Below the pieces are notes generated by a model. The model saw nothing but the letters and a program-made list of their open reading frames with translations. It was not told where the DNA came from and ran no database searches. Shown here piece by piece: positions 12,501 through 23,742 of a stretch of DNA of 64,000 nt (its first letter is position 1; each line of letters opens with the position of its first letter). This DNA is from Papiliotrema nemorosa. Its lineage: Eukaryota > Basidiomycota > Tremellomycetes > Tremellales > Rhynchogastremaceae. The stretch spans positions 611,855 through 675,854 of the forward strand of contig JASKOT010000008.1 of the NCBI GenBank assembly GCA_032158125.1. The letters are read 5' to 3'. Made by a program: the position numbers and the translations under genes.

Positions 12501-12887
12501 TTCGACGGATCGACCTCCTTCGATGGACTCTCTTCTCCCCGCATTGATACCCTTTAACCTTCCACTACCTGTCACACTGTATCGATATCATCGCCATGAC
12601 CCCTTTAGTGAGGTACAAAACGTCCCATGTCTCAGCACAACCCATACCAGACGAGGACTCGCCCTTGATGGACTTCTCATCCGCATCTTATGTAGCCCGA
12701 CTGAATTGTTGATTCACTGTATATAGCCACGCTCAAACCACGCTCGATCGAAATATGTATCCCATAGGCAACCCGGTTCCCCCAACTCTCGTTTCATCGT
12801 ATTGACTTCTCATACACTGTATCGATCTGCACATTATTGATGATTCTAATATAAAGGTCAATCTCGCTCAAGAAGGTCATGCGTTTG
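12501..12887. terminator. Convergent 3' intergenic region
   Basis: Between the ends of the Ser/Thr-rich gene (plus) and the amine-oxidase gene (minus). Nothing beyond probable 3' UTR sequence is seen. Confidence 0.4.
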
Positions 12888-15800
12888 TTACAACTTCCCC
12901 CCATCACCCGTAGATCCCCCCAAGACGACCTTGTTCAAATGGCCCTTCTCCTTTGGCTCGACCACATTCCCCCGCTCATCCCACTCGTCCACATCTCTCC
13001 AAGCCAACTTTGCTCCTTTGGGCGGTACACACGTCCCGATGTCTTGCACCCCTTCGTCGATTACCCATTCACCTTGGGCGTTTTTATTAATCAGCACGCT
13101 GTTGAGCGAGTCCATTGATGGATCCTCGTCGAAATAGTTCCAAGGGACAAGAGAGACATACGACGTGGCGACGTTGGTCAGTGTGTTTGGGGTGTCTATA
13201 CGTCAGTGGGGTGATCTCTCGTTGGTAGGGTAGTCCGACAGATAGCAGAACCTGGAGGCGTGACCTACCTTCTGCCCGGGGAATATGATGAGTACCGAGA
13301 TTGAGCCAAACGACCAGATCTTCCTGTTCGATCGATTCGTCATCAAAGAACTAGTCCTCAGCCCCACTCCCCCCGACTCAACTCTCCAAGCCGCGAATCA
13401 TATGCTCACCTTGGAATAGTCGACAGGCGGGTTGCCCGGTAAATTCATATTCCACCCCGAAGAGCTTTTCCTCTCTTCATCCTTCCGCCTCGTCACCCCC
13501 AAATGACTCTTTGCCCATTCGACACTCTTCTCCGTCCTCTTACTGTCCAGATTGGTCAGACGACACAGTGGACCGGGATGGATGGTATATCCTCTAGGGT
13601 TGAGGTACTTGTTGGTGGCGTTTGCGTTCAAGATGACATAGGCGCCTTGCATGTTGGGTGGGTAGGTCAGGGTGGTCTCTTTCGGTAGCATGGTCCGGAC
13701 GAGGCGTTGTTGAGTCACCCCCTGTTGCTCAGGCACAATTCCAGATGGTACATAAGGTCATGAAGTTGTGTAGTGTGAGGTGTGAGGTGTGAGGTGTGAG
13801 GTGTGAGGTGTGAGGTGTAAAGAGACGACTCACCGGACCCCAGACCTCATCGTCGAACCATGCTTCTTGCTTCTCTTCAATCTCAAGCGACACAGCCATG
13901 AGAGAGTTCTCGACCCCCGCAACGTCCAGATCCACCTTGACTAGATGGTAAGCGAGTCTTCTTACGGCCCTACGTCGGGCGGGTCAGGTCGACTGACAAT
14001 TGATAACGTGGTCATGCAAAGATCCCATCCCTTCTCTCGAGAGTTGATGCCCGTATGCGTCCTGCTCAGGGGACCAGAGTCCACCTTGAAGATACCCAGA
14101 AGCAGATACGCGGATCTCCACCGTCCCATCCAGCTGGAAAGTGTAATCAAACTATCGTCAATTTATACCGGCACCATGCCGTTCAAGCTGAAGACAACTC
14201 ACGATATAATCGTAATTCCCCACCGTACTGATACTCCTCACTGCCAGCTCGTAGCCCTTGACCACCCCCATGGCATGCTTCGAGCCCTCCGTATGTCGAC
14301 TGAGCGGTCTCCCACTCTCCCGTTCGAATATACAAATTGCATTTCGGCGCAGGGTAGATCCCTGGTCGTGGACTAGTGCAGGGAGGAGTTTTGCGTGAGA
14401 AGGACAATCGTAGCCTATGATGACGTCCCTCACATTTGTGCCCATTCCAAAGGCACTGTCGAGCCAGACGGTCGTGGCTTGGTGAGGGTCGAATCCAGAG
14501 TATTGAGCCATGGCTTCTTGTGGGGAAATCTCATATATAATTCTCTCGCCCAGGAAGCGGCTACCCATAAGTGTGTACTCTCCCAAAACATGCAAGGCCA
14601 TTGCGCGGTGTGCATTGTGCAACACGCATAAGGACAAGGAGAGGGGGTAGTAATTACTCACATGTCCCAGAGATGTACGCCCATATCGCGTTCAAAGCCC
14701 AGATAAAACTCCCAACCAAGCCACGAGACCCACTGTTCCTCTTCATCCACCTTGAACCTCGCGCCGCCGGGCAAAACAGTCCTTGGTCCCGGTCGATCGT
14801 CCATATCCCTGGTTGGGGTGCGTCGCGTCCGGGTAGACCATTCGAATGGTTCTTCCGGAGGTGACTTGGTCGTGTTGCCTTCTTGCCATGCTGATAGGAA
14901 GGCGGACACGGACGGGTATAGGGTCTTGTTGTGGACAATCTTGGTGATTCGGTAGAGGGATGGATCGGTCCCTGACATGTCGGTCTGAGATGTAAGTCAT
15001 GATACTTTGATGTCTCATGGAGAAAGAGCATGAGCATGAAAATCAAGGTAGTAAAAGAGAAATGGAGATGAAGAGAGGAAGAAAGACGTAGAGACAGAGG
15101 AAGGAGGGATCCAACCGCGATGGACCCTGTAGACTTGGACTTGACCTCGAGTGGGAGGGTTGATTCACAATCCACTCACATAGACAAACAGATCCAAAGG
15201 CCTCAACCAGCTCCCAGCTCCATTCCTCCTCAATTGAACCCAAGATCTCCTAAAACTCCCATCATACCCCATGGGCGCTACGCCCGCAACTGCCAGACTC
15301 CCATCGAGAACCGACCCATCGAACAGATCCCGTGTCACAGGATCGAGAGGGGCGAAAGCGTGTCCGAATTGTTGACCTAATCGCGTCCAGTTGAATGTGG
15401 CATGTGCGTTGAGGGGAATAGGAAAGGTGTGGTAAGTCTCTGTCCAGGGTCGGACGGTTGTTCGGGGTGAGATGGGCAGAGGACCAATGAGGTAGTCTAC
15501 TATCGTATCGTTGGACCCGTGGTGGATGATCGCATGAGCGTACGCCTCTGGCGGTTGCGAGGATGATGTGGAAAGCGACAAGGAGGAGAGGTAAGAGACC
15601 GCCTCCGATTTGGGTGGATTGACAGACTCGACGAGTTGGATCCAGTTGTCACTGCCATCAGCTGTTTCTCCTATGGATGAACTCGAAGGGGAGCATGATA
15701 CTATGGTCGCAGGGAAACATGAGGAGCAGGACCCACCTCTCGGAAGCTTCATTCGAATGAGTCAGATTGAGCTTCTGCGCTGGGTCCATCAACCATTCCC

Positions 15801-16183
15801 GGATCGAGACCGCAGTGGGTATATCAATATTCTTCCAAACATCTAGGGTAAACTCTCAGCCCCCCCTAGTATCTACCGATCACAGGGGTATGCTCACTTT
15901 TCTTTGGTGCTTTGACGGGGACAGGGTCAGGACTTGGGCATTGCCTGACCAATCGTGGTGTCTGGTCCCACGATGAGAGGGATACTGTTGATTGAGTAAA
16001 GAGGTGAACGACCAATCCACCGATCAAGCTCGCTAGTAAGAGCTGCAAAGTATGATTCCACTTTGACACTCCCGCTCGATGAGGCGAAGAGCACTTTCCG
16101 TTGTGGAGGTAATTTTCGGGGTCTGCATCGTTCTGAATGTGCTTGTCGAGCAAGGGGTGGGTCATCTCGGTCGAAGAAGACAT
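12888..16183 (-). CDS. Copper amine oxidase, membrane-anchored
   Basis: Oxidises primary amines to aldehydes with release of ammonia and hydrogen peroxide, using copper and the self-made cofactor topaquinone. 837 residues in ten exons: 16183-15898, 15842-15737, 15651-15180, 14984-14662, 14560-14203, 14151-13998, 13940-13834, 13727-13410, 13350-13269, 13195-12888. An N-terminal hydrophobic stretch (LQLLLASLIGGLVVHLF) predicts a type II membrane anchor. N-domain: APKKNVW and LNLT. Catalytic domain: the presumed base Asp430 in VWLDSAFGMG, the cofactor motif NYDY with Tyr512, copper ligands His561 and His563 in LHDHVIN, and a third His in THHIPRAED (729/730). These HDHVIN-type motifs resemble yeast lysyl-oxidase-like amine oxidases. 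The substrate is unknown. Supplies ammonia, in line with neighbouring nitrogen-uptake genes. Confidence 0.93.
13773..13814. repeat. Heptanucleotide tandem repeat in an intron
   Basis: Six perfect tandem copies of GTGTGAG fill nearly half of the 106-nt intron 7 of the amine-oxidase gene. On the transcribed strand this is a CTCACAC repeat lying between donor and acceptor, so it does not touch the coding sequence. Confidence 0.9.
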
Positions 16184-16603
16184 GGTTGACTCGAAGAGGA
16201 CAGCCGATGACTGGTCTTATCTATCACGCCGAGGTTCGACGAGTCTTGCCCTTGAAGGAACCCAGCAGTATCGCTCGATGCGCTTCTCAAGCAGGAAGAC
16301 TACTGATCAGCAAGTGAGTCCCTTTGTACTCGACTGCCTTTGAAGGGCTATGGTGGACAACATGGGCTGGACAGCGATATCATCCAAAGTGACCTGAAAT
16401 ACCGAGTTCGGCCAAATCCGATCTTCGATTCGACTCGGGCAGATCTTCTTGACACGGACGATGAATACATATGGTGCGTCATGTATGGGATTGGACCTTC
16501 CTCGGGGACCCTTCGTACCCCTATCTGCTTGTGAAGCTTGTACATTTCCCATGATATACTCATCTACCCTTCACCCTTCTCCGATCGGGGTATATTGTAC
16601 AAG
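16184..16603. other. Intergenic region
   Basis: Promoter side of the amine-oxidase gene and 3' side of the DUF2235 gene, both on the minus strand. No gene recognised. Confidence 0.4.
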
Positions 16604-18619
16604 CTACACCTCCCACATGACGTGGTCACTCGCTTCTCCCAGGGCGATGTCCCGCCACAAAGGCATACCCAGAGCGGGTATAGCAGCAGGTCCGGCGTAT
16701 CTGCTCCTATCTCCCTTTTCGAGTTGCTGGTCATAGATCAAACGCTGTAGCACCGATCGATGGATCTTTTGTCCTGGGATAATCTGTCGACCTCGTCCTC
16801 TGTTGATCCTGCCTCTCAGCGACACCCTCACAGAATCATCGTGATCGGAAAGATCAGTGCCCACCTCCAGATATCCTTCTTCTTGGCTCCTGCATGGGTA
16901 TAATCCCTCGTCCTGAGCGCGAGCAACTCTACAGGCCACCACAACGCCGTCAAACTCTCCTTGACTTGTCTCAACGCGTCGGGAACCTCTCCACTTGGCG
17001 CTTCGGCGTCATTCTTAGCTACTTCCTCTACGATCCTTGCCAGTCCCTCCTGTGTGATCTGCGAAGAGAGAGCTTTCACTTCGTAATGCTGTGCCAGCTC
17101 CAGTTTACCATCGTTGGACTGTTCCAAAAGTGTAGAAGCGAGTTGGTCCAGTAAATCCATCATGTGAGGGGAGATTGAGCCTTGATAATGCGCAGGGAGT
17201 CGTAGCGCGAGACTGAGAGAGAATCCACACGGATCGAGTAGTAATCCACATCGAACAGCTTCTCGCAACATCCACCTGTTCATCAACCTGAGCTCTACGC
17301 CGAAACCCACCTGAAAGGGATATTGGAGAGGGAAGGGTAATCATTAGGACTGTTCCCGCCCCCGACGTCCGAATGACAGCCCATGAACCAGCACTCCACA
17401 TTCTTGATCTGCCCCGAAGCGACATCTTTCAAAGGGAAATCTCTATACATACGTAGTTCCAACTCTGGCAAAGCTGATTTCGCATGCAAACCCTCAGGAG
17501 AGGTAGGTTCGGATTCTGCCAATCTTATGGCCTTTTTGATCTGACGCTCCAGGTGTACTTCGTCGATGTCTGCTCGCCAGTATTCAGGGGTGAAACGGGC
17601 TCTCCTCTCGTCCAAGGCCAGAGCTTGTCGGAAGAACTTGATAGATTTGGCACCGGACGCAAAGGGGAGTTCTGGGGTCAGCTCGATTTAAAGTTTATGG
17701 ACAGGAGGGTGAAGGGATACGAGAAGCTCAATGGTGTAGGCTCGAGCGGGAAGGAGACTGGAAATGCAGATGAGCATGAAGTGCGATGAGGGGCAGTGAG
17801 GTAGTTGGTCAGAAGCACAGGGGGAGGTAAGATACTCACGGGGGAGGTCAATGCCACCTGTCTTGTCAGCAACAGCACATGCAGAGTATCTGTGAGGCGT
17901 AATGCTCACCCAAGCTCGACACCGTATCCCAGACACCCAAAAACTCGATGGAAATCAACCTTGACCTTCCAAAGATTCTCCTGTACAGTACAGCCGGATC
18001 CCTCTCTTTACCGTTGGCGTCGACGACATGGGCGGGTCCAGTGTACACTTCATACGCACTACCACTCAGCTCCGACTCAGTGTGAGTTCGGGACTTACAG
18101 GGGGATCTGGTTGTAATTACCTGGGTTGAGTAGTCCCACACGCTGAATCATCCCTGCTAGAGCTCTTGCCGTGTATGCGCCACGCGAGAATCCAAATAGG
18201 TAGATCTTGTCACCGGGTCGGTAGAAATCCATCAGGTACTTGTAAGCATCACACACAAACGCGTCAAAGTTCCTCCGTATAAGCCTGGTATCTGCGTTTA
18301 TAGACATACCAAGCTAGACCCATATCGATCGTCTCTGCTGTCTTCTGCTTGAACTTCCCCCATGTGCTAGTTCCGGCTGGAAGCACAGTTCCTATGATCA
18401 GCTCACCGGGTATAGACATGACGATGAGTGATCTTGTAGGGGTCAAAGCGCACCGAGACCTGAAGAATAGTACAACAACTGAGTCTCATCCACCTGAAGC
18501 ACCGACATGAGCTTGATGAGATTACTGTTGTTACCTCCGAATTGATTCCCCGTCCCATCGAGGAGAAGGACAATGTTCCGGCCGACAGTGGGTCGATGAG
18601 GTTGACTGAAAGCTGACAT
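16604..18619 (-). CDS. DUF2235 alpha/beta-hydrolase (Tle1-like fold)
   Basis: Predicted serine hydrolase of the DUF2235 family, whose bacterial members include phospholipases; fungal members are mostly uncharacterised. 523 residues, eight exons: 18619-18454, 18391-18310, 18272-18099, 18058-17910, 17857-17840, 17671-17311, 17275-16865, 16814-16604. Motifs in order: LLLDGTGNQFGG at the N-terminus, the nucleophile elbow GFSRGAYTARALAG (about residue 110), GVWDTVSSLG, ALDERRARF, WFMGCHSDVGGG and a final RGRQIIPG...HRSV, all in family order. Two introns are only 37 nt (18309-18273) and 35 nt (17310-17276), and exon 5 is an 18-nt microexon; these joins were picked because they restore the family motifs. 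The first intron donor (GTGCGC) is less certain. Cytosolic or membrane location is not clear. Confidence 0.87.
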
Positions 18620-19405
18620 TGGGATGGGCCGGGGGCGTTGAATGATGAGAGGGTGTGCTTGATCCAGAGAGAGAGAAAGAGAGGGGGAGAATGTCGTGCG
18701 CTCTATATGAGAGAAGATCAGTTCTGGCGGTATAAGAGGCGATGAGAAGTCAGTGTCAAAAGCGATGAAGGATCAGAGGGAGACGAGGGAAGGTGATCGA
18801 TCAGGAGCACTACGACCCAAAGGACCTTTCGGGGATCTCTCTCTCTCTCTCTCTTGGCTTGGTCGAATGCATCTGTCAAGCGAAACAGCCATTCGATCAG
18901 TCACAGCTTGCGCCAACGTCTTCATCCTGTCGCAGGGCCGCCAGAGCGGTGAACCCACGTATACTGGGTTCATGATCGTCGACCGGTCAAACACGAGTAT
19001 ATAGAAGGGTTCTCCTTTTCCCGGTTGGTACTCACGTGACGCTCGGAATGCGACCAGGTCACGCCTATGCAATGTGCTCGATTGAAGCTGCCGGCCGTCT
19101 TGTCCAGACTCAGCAACAGTGGAAGTTGCATCTGTCAGTCGGCGAACGATGCTCCTGATGGCCACGTTGCACGTTTTTGAAGCGTAAACAGGCAGCTTCA
19201 AGAACAGAAAATGTCACAGGGAGAGCTCGAATTGTTGCGTGTTGATGTCCCGATCTAATCTCGATCGTGGTCGATTGACGGCGGATGGCCGAGATCGTCT
19301 TGAATCAGACGAGATCGACATGGACATATGGCGTCCAAGATGACTCGGATAGCGTCTATGCATCTTGTCCATATCTTCACTATCTGCAGTGCCCCTCGTA
19401 TCAGG
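18620..19405. promoter_or_regulatory. Divergent intergenic region with GA and CT tracts
   Basis: Between the DUF2235 gene (minus) and the FAD oxidoreductase gene (plus). It has a GA-rich tract near 18668-18690 and a CT dinucleotide run near 18836-18854, which are roughly complementary and could pair. No gene recognised. An in-frame upstream ATG of the next gene lies at 19328. Confidence 0.45.
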
Positions 19406-20755
19406 ATGAGTGAGGTGCCAGGGGATATAGTCATCATTGGAGGTGGGATTATCGGCGTCTCGACGGCATATTACCTTTCCCGACATCCTTCACTCCCTTC
19501 CACCACTCGAGTCACTTTGATCGAGGGGACAGATATCGCCGCGGGGGCAAGTGAATATGCAGGTGGCTTCTTGGCTAGGGATAGCGAGTGGCATCTACCG
19601 GAAACAGAGGGTGCGTAGCATAGGACTAGCACATAGCTCACGCGCAGAGCTTTCAAGATTCTCATATGACCTCCACAGATCCCTGGCGGAGGAGTATGAC
19701 GGAGCGACAAAGTGGGGATATAGAGCATTAGATACCTATGTCTGTTGCCTTTCCAGCGTAGGGGGCCTCACGCTCACGGTCACAGAACATCACGGTAGAC
19801 CCATCCAAGCCTCCAGTGCCATCCCCCGTAGCGTGGATCAACCAGGCGACCGAGGTCACACGGCGAGGCAACACTTCTGGCACTGCGCAATGCATGCCTA
19901 ACCCCTTCACCAAACACCTCTGCTCCATGTTCCTCACGAAACCCAACTCTACTCTCATCATCGCTCGCGCGGTATCGCTTGAAAGGAAGGAAGATGGAAG
20001 ACCCTCGAGTGTAGGGATAGAAGTCAAAGCGGAAGGTCGCATGGAAACGCAGAGTATACCCTGTGATTCGGTATTGCTAGCTGCTGGACCGTGGATGGGC
20101 AAGCTGGTACCGACCTTGCTAGGTGAAGAGATTGGGAAGAAGCTGGAAATCACGTCCAGTCAGGCGAATTCAATCATCATCCGAACTCAACACCCTTTAT
20201 CGGCTCATGCGATTTTTGCGAGGATATCAATGGGTGGAAAGGAGGATGAAAATGAGCCTGAAGTGTATTGTCGACCGGATGGGACTACCTACTTGTGCGT
20301 ATCACCGTTGTGTCCCAAGTAAACCTGATGTGTAGTTGCGGGACGGCCGGTCCGGAACCTTTACCTGATACAGCGGACAAAATCCCATTTTCTCGAGTCG
20401 GCATAGACAAGCTGAAATCTGAAGCGAGGGCGTTATCACCCATATTCAGAGAAGAGAATGGAGCAGAAGTGGTCAGAGAAGGAGCATGTTATCTACCAAA
20501 CACGTCGAGTGGGAGACCGATCATCGGGAAGGTTCAGCCCGGAATATGGATTGGCGGAGGGTGAGTGTCGTGCGTGGATATAAGAGTACGGGCTGATTCC
20601 TCCTAGTCACGGTGTTTGGGGCATCACGCAGGGTCCGCTATGAACGTCTCTGTGAGGAATAGCACTGATCAACAGGTCCGGGGACAGGATACGTTTTGGC
20701 AGAGATGATCATAGAACAAAACCCATCTGTCAATGTGTCCGCCCTATCTCCCTAA
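19406..20755 (+). CDS. FAD-dependent oxidoreductase (DAO superfamily)
   Basis: Flavoprotein of the D-amino-acid oxidase/glycine oxidase fold, 378 residues. Exons 19406-19610, 19648-19739, 19786-20294, 20336-20560, 20607-20632, 20676-20755. The N-terminus shows the dinucleotide-binding motif DIVIIGGGIIGVSTAYYL (GGGIIG at 12-17) and the acidic residue of the ribose site (LIEG). Later parts include WGYRALDT, DSVLLAAGPWMGKL and a C-terminal GRPIIG ... GGGHGVWGITQGPGTG with the usual Gly-rich FAD contact. The pattern resembles fungal Tda3-like oxidoreductases; the substrate is unknown. The ATG at 19406 was preferred because the fold begins right there; the in-frame ATG at 19328 would add 26 residues. 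Two donors (GTCTGT at 19740, GTCCGC at 20633) are unusual but keep the frame. Confidence 0.85.
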
Positions 20756-21467
20756 AGTTGCGATTCCCTCTCTCGTCCAGGGCTGTCTTATACGGGTTGG
20801 TAGCATCTTTTGTCGGGATGTACATTATTGCAGGTCCCCGTGTGGAATTGCGTAGCGCTCACATTTGATCCGCAGCCTTCTTCAAATTCGACACCCAGCT
20901 CATTCGCTTTGTCCTTGCTCAATTGTCAAATTCACCTTTGAGCCTACCATGGCACATGTTCTTTGATCCGCTCGCCAAGCACAGCGGGTTCTGTCATAAT
21001 TGCATGACGAAGATTTCGGGAAGAGGATCTGAGAAGCATCTTTGGAAGAAATGTTTCAGACGCCACTCGACAGTTCCGCACTCTGATTTTCTTTCCGCAC
21101 TCAATCCTCCATCCATTCATCCCTTGAGATCCAGGTCTGATCTCGCTTTCCAAGGGAGGGTGTACTGATGCGAGCTGTTCCCGGATCCTTCTGATGCTTG
21201 ATCCTTGCGTGGGCCTACTCGCTTCCGAGCAAGCAATCAATGAATAATGGCCCGGCTCCTTAGGGCATCTTCGAGATCAGCGGATGTCTTGACAGGTTGA
21301 CCGACGGGGAGACATAACGAACAAATGCAGTCTTGGCATCTCGTTGCTCGTTTCTCCGGACCATATTGAATCTTCCCGCTGCAACAGAGATGATCGAGGC
21401 ATACTGTATATTAGCCTGACCTCCCCGCGAGCTCATCTGTGCCCTCATCGTCCTCAAACGAAACAAC
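20756..21467. other. Intergenic region
   Basis: Short open frames on both strands (20923-21240) match no family and lack splice support. Holds the promoter of the Cys-rich surface protein gene. Nothing else seen. Confidence 0.4.
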
Positions 21468-22663
21468 ATGCTGTTCAACCATCTCGTGCTCATTGCTCTG
21501 GCTCCTTTGGCACTGGCTCAGCTCCCGGACGGTTCGACCTGCGCTGTCAACGGTGATTGTAACTCGAGGCTTTGCAATGTACCCTTTGCTGGTCCCGGCG
21601 ATATCCAGTGCCTGCCCCGACCCGCACCCAATACCGCCTCCTGTGACAAGTCTCTCGAAGCTACAGATTGTGAAAGGTATGTCGCAATATCACTCAATGA
21701 CGCTATTACTGAATTGAGTACAGCGGCTTCTGCGATGTCAGTACGCTTCAATGTGCGGATGTGGCGATTGGATCACCTTGCGATGGCAATCAGCGATGCC
21801 AAAACGATGGTCAGTGACCCGGCATCGAAATTGATCGAGCTTTCGCTGATATAACTCAGGGGTCTGCGACAGGACCATCGGTAACAACCAGAACCGAGTC
21901 TGTCTGGAGACCAACCTCCCGCCAGGATCAGTCTGCAACGTAGATGTACAATGTGCTGTGAGTATAGTCGCCGATGGGGTGCGCCGCTGACGCCAAAGGG
22001 AGACGAGTATTTCTGTGTTGCACCCGATTACACTTGCGCTATCCCTCCGGACCCGAGCAAAGCACTCGAAGGTGAAGATTGCGAGAACGATCCCGATTGT
22101 GAATCGGGTGCGTATGAGGCTAAATTCGGTAGTGGCGAAGCTGATGTGAAGGAATCTGCGATGATGAGATTGTCAATAATGGCTACAAGAAAGTCTGCCT
22201 CCCTAGAGAGTTGATCCTTGGGTTGCAATGCTCAGTCGACCGACAATGCTTTGTGAGTCATCAGTCCAACTCATCACTGCAACGTGCTCATTGCAAGAGT
22301 GGATACTGCGTGTCGGGTGACAATGTCCCCGCCAATGCTCAACCTCAGACGTGCGCTCCAGAAGAGCTTCGACCCAAGGATACCTCTCCACCGGAAACCA
22401 TCTCCTCGTCTCGTTCCCCGGACGTTGTCATTGTCGATCAACCTCAAACGATCCGAGAGACCGTGACAGAGGTACAGAATGGTCAGACCCAGACGGTCGT
22501 ACGGACTAGAACGACAACTGTAGCTGGATCGAGGACTGGAAGTGCTTCCGCGCGGTCGTCTTCTCAAGCGGCTAGTGGGGCTGAGCGAGGTGTAGGAGCG
22601 AGCGCGGTAATAATTGGAGGCACCATCGCGGCACTCGCTGGAGTGTTTCTCCTGGCTCAGTAA
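21468..22663 (+). CDS. Cys-rich secreted protein, probably GPI-anchored
   Basis: 322 residues in six exons: 21468-21676, 21724-21809, 21860-21957, 21999-22107, 22152-22252, 22298-22663. It starts with a signal peptide (MLFNHLVLIALAPLALAQ) and continues with a run of about 20 cysteines in short repeats of the form CxxxxxCxSxxC, similar to EGF-like or Dickkopf-like spacing seen in basidiomycete surface proteins. A Ser/Thr-rich stalk (TRTTTVAGSRTGSASARSSS) leads to a hydrophobic end (VIIGGTIAALAGVFLLAQ), which predicts GPI attachment or a membrane tail. Exon borders often fall beside cysteine units. Function unknown; most likely a wall or surface protein. Confidence 0.83.
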
Positions 22664-23043
22664 TTTCTCGTTTTGATCAGTCAGAAAGGGTGATATCTGT
22701 TTGAGTGATATCGTGTAAGATGTGCGATTCCGTCAGTGACAGTAATAGGGTTTCATGCAACGAGAATGGTCCTTGTCATCTGACAGATAGAACATGAAGA
22801 GCTTTCGGACCAAGCGTGCTCGGGGGTTGAATATGAGTTGATCCCTCGTGATATTGCGAATCGGATGTCTGCAGACCGAATGTGCACACGCCCAGCAGGA
22901 TGATCTCAGATGAACGAGTTGAGTCGAGTATGTGTGTTCGAGGTAGATTATCGGCGCCGCCTACTATCGTGAAGACATTAAAGATCCCGTTACTCGAGGT
23001 GTGCATGTGAAATTTCGATCATGCTGATTGCATGTGAAGCTGT
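22664..23043. terminator. Convergent 3' intergenic region
   Basis: Between the Cys-rich protein gene (plus) and the DUF3237 gene (minus). No gene recognised. Confidence 0.4.
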
Positions 23044-23742
23044 TCAAGCGACGGTATAGGCATCGTACACCACTGACCTGATCAGCAAGGGTCCTGCGAC
23101 TCCTGACTCACCTTGATTGCCGCATCGAGCGGAAGAAGCAATCACGACCAGCTTGTTGAGCCAGCTATACCGCTCGTCACCCGTCTCGAAGAAACAGTTC
23201 AACCTCATGCTATCTCGTCAGCACATCGCAGTCACCACCACATGCGTGAACTATGCACTCACGAATACTGATCCGCTGTAATCTCTGTATCTTCTCCCAA
23301 TTTGTCCAAAATCTCCTTGGGCCCTTTCCTCACTCCCCGCGTCTGTAAATATATCGTCGCTCCGTCGTGCGTCTCGAGGTTGTATCGAGTATCCAAGTAA
23401 GCCGTACTATCCTCTTGTACAATCTCCCAGTCTCCTCCACCTGGCAAGATTTTCCCTCGAAGTCGGGGTCCTTCAAATTGACCCCCCTCTGCGTGTCAGT
23501 GAGGTACAATAGCGCAGTAGGGTGACCGACTGAATATCACATTCATCCGTTTCCCATATGGACCTGTCCCGATCTCTCTAAAGCTCTCCATATCGCCTAG
23601 CACTCAGTATACTACTCGTGCGCGTTGTATAACCCCACTGACATTCTAGATGGAAGAGGAACTCGAATTTTGGGATGGGCAGGTGCTCCAAATGAGCTGG
23701 ATGAGTAAACTTGAGGTGCTGAGGGGTGTATGTATCCGCCAT
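23044..23742 (-). CDS. DUF3237 (UPF0311) family protein
   Basis: Small protein of 172 residues, a typical length for the family, whose function is unknown. Exons 23742-23643, 23596-23531, 23488-23263, 23209-23112, 23072-23044. The family pattern is complete: PKFEFLFHLE at the start, GGQFEGPRLRGKILPGGGDW, AYLDTRYNLETHDGATIYL, RGVRKGP, FETGDERYSWLN and VVYDAYTVA at the end. The ATG at 23742 opens MADTYTPQHL just before the conserved domain. The second intron uses a GTCGGT donor, chosen because it alone restores the GGQFEGPRL motif. No signal peptide, so probably cytosolic. Confidence 0.85.

Noticed and set aside
18668..18854. GA and CT tracts as a possible hairpin or GAGA element
   Set aside because: Simple tracts are common in fungal promoters; pairing over 150 bp is imperfect and no conserved site is visible.
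20923..21240. Overlapping short frames on both strands
   Set aside because: No start context, domain or intron support; likely chance.
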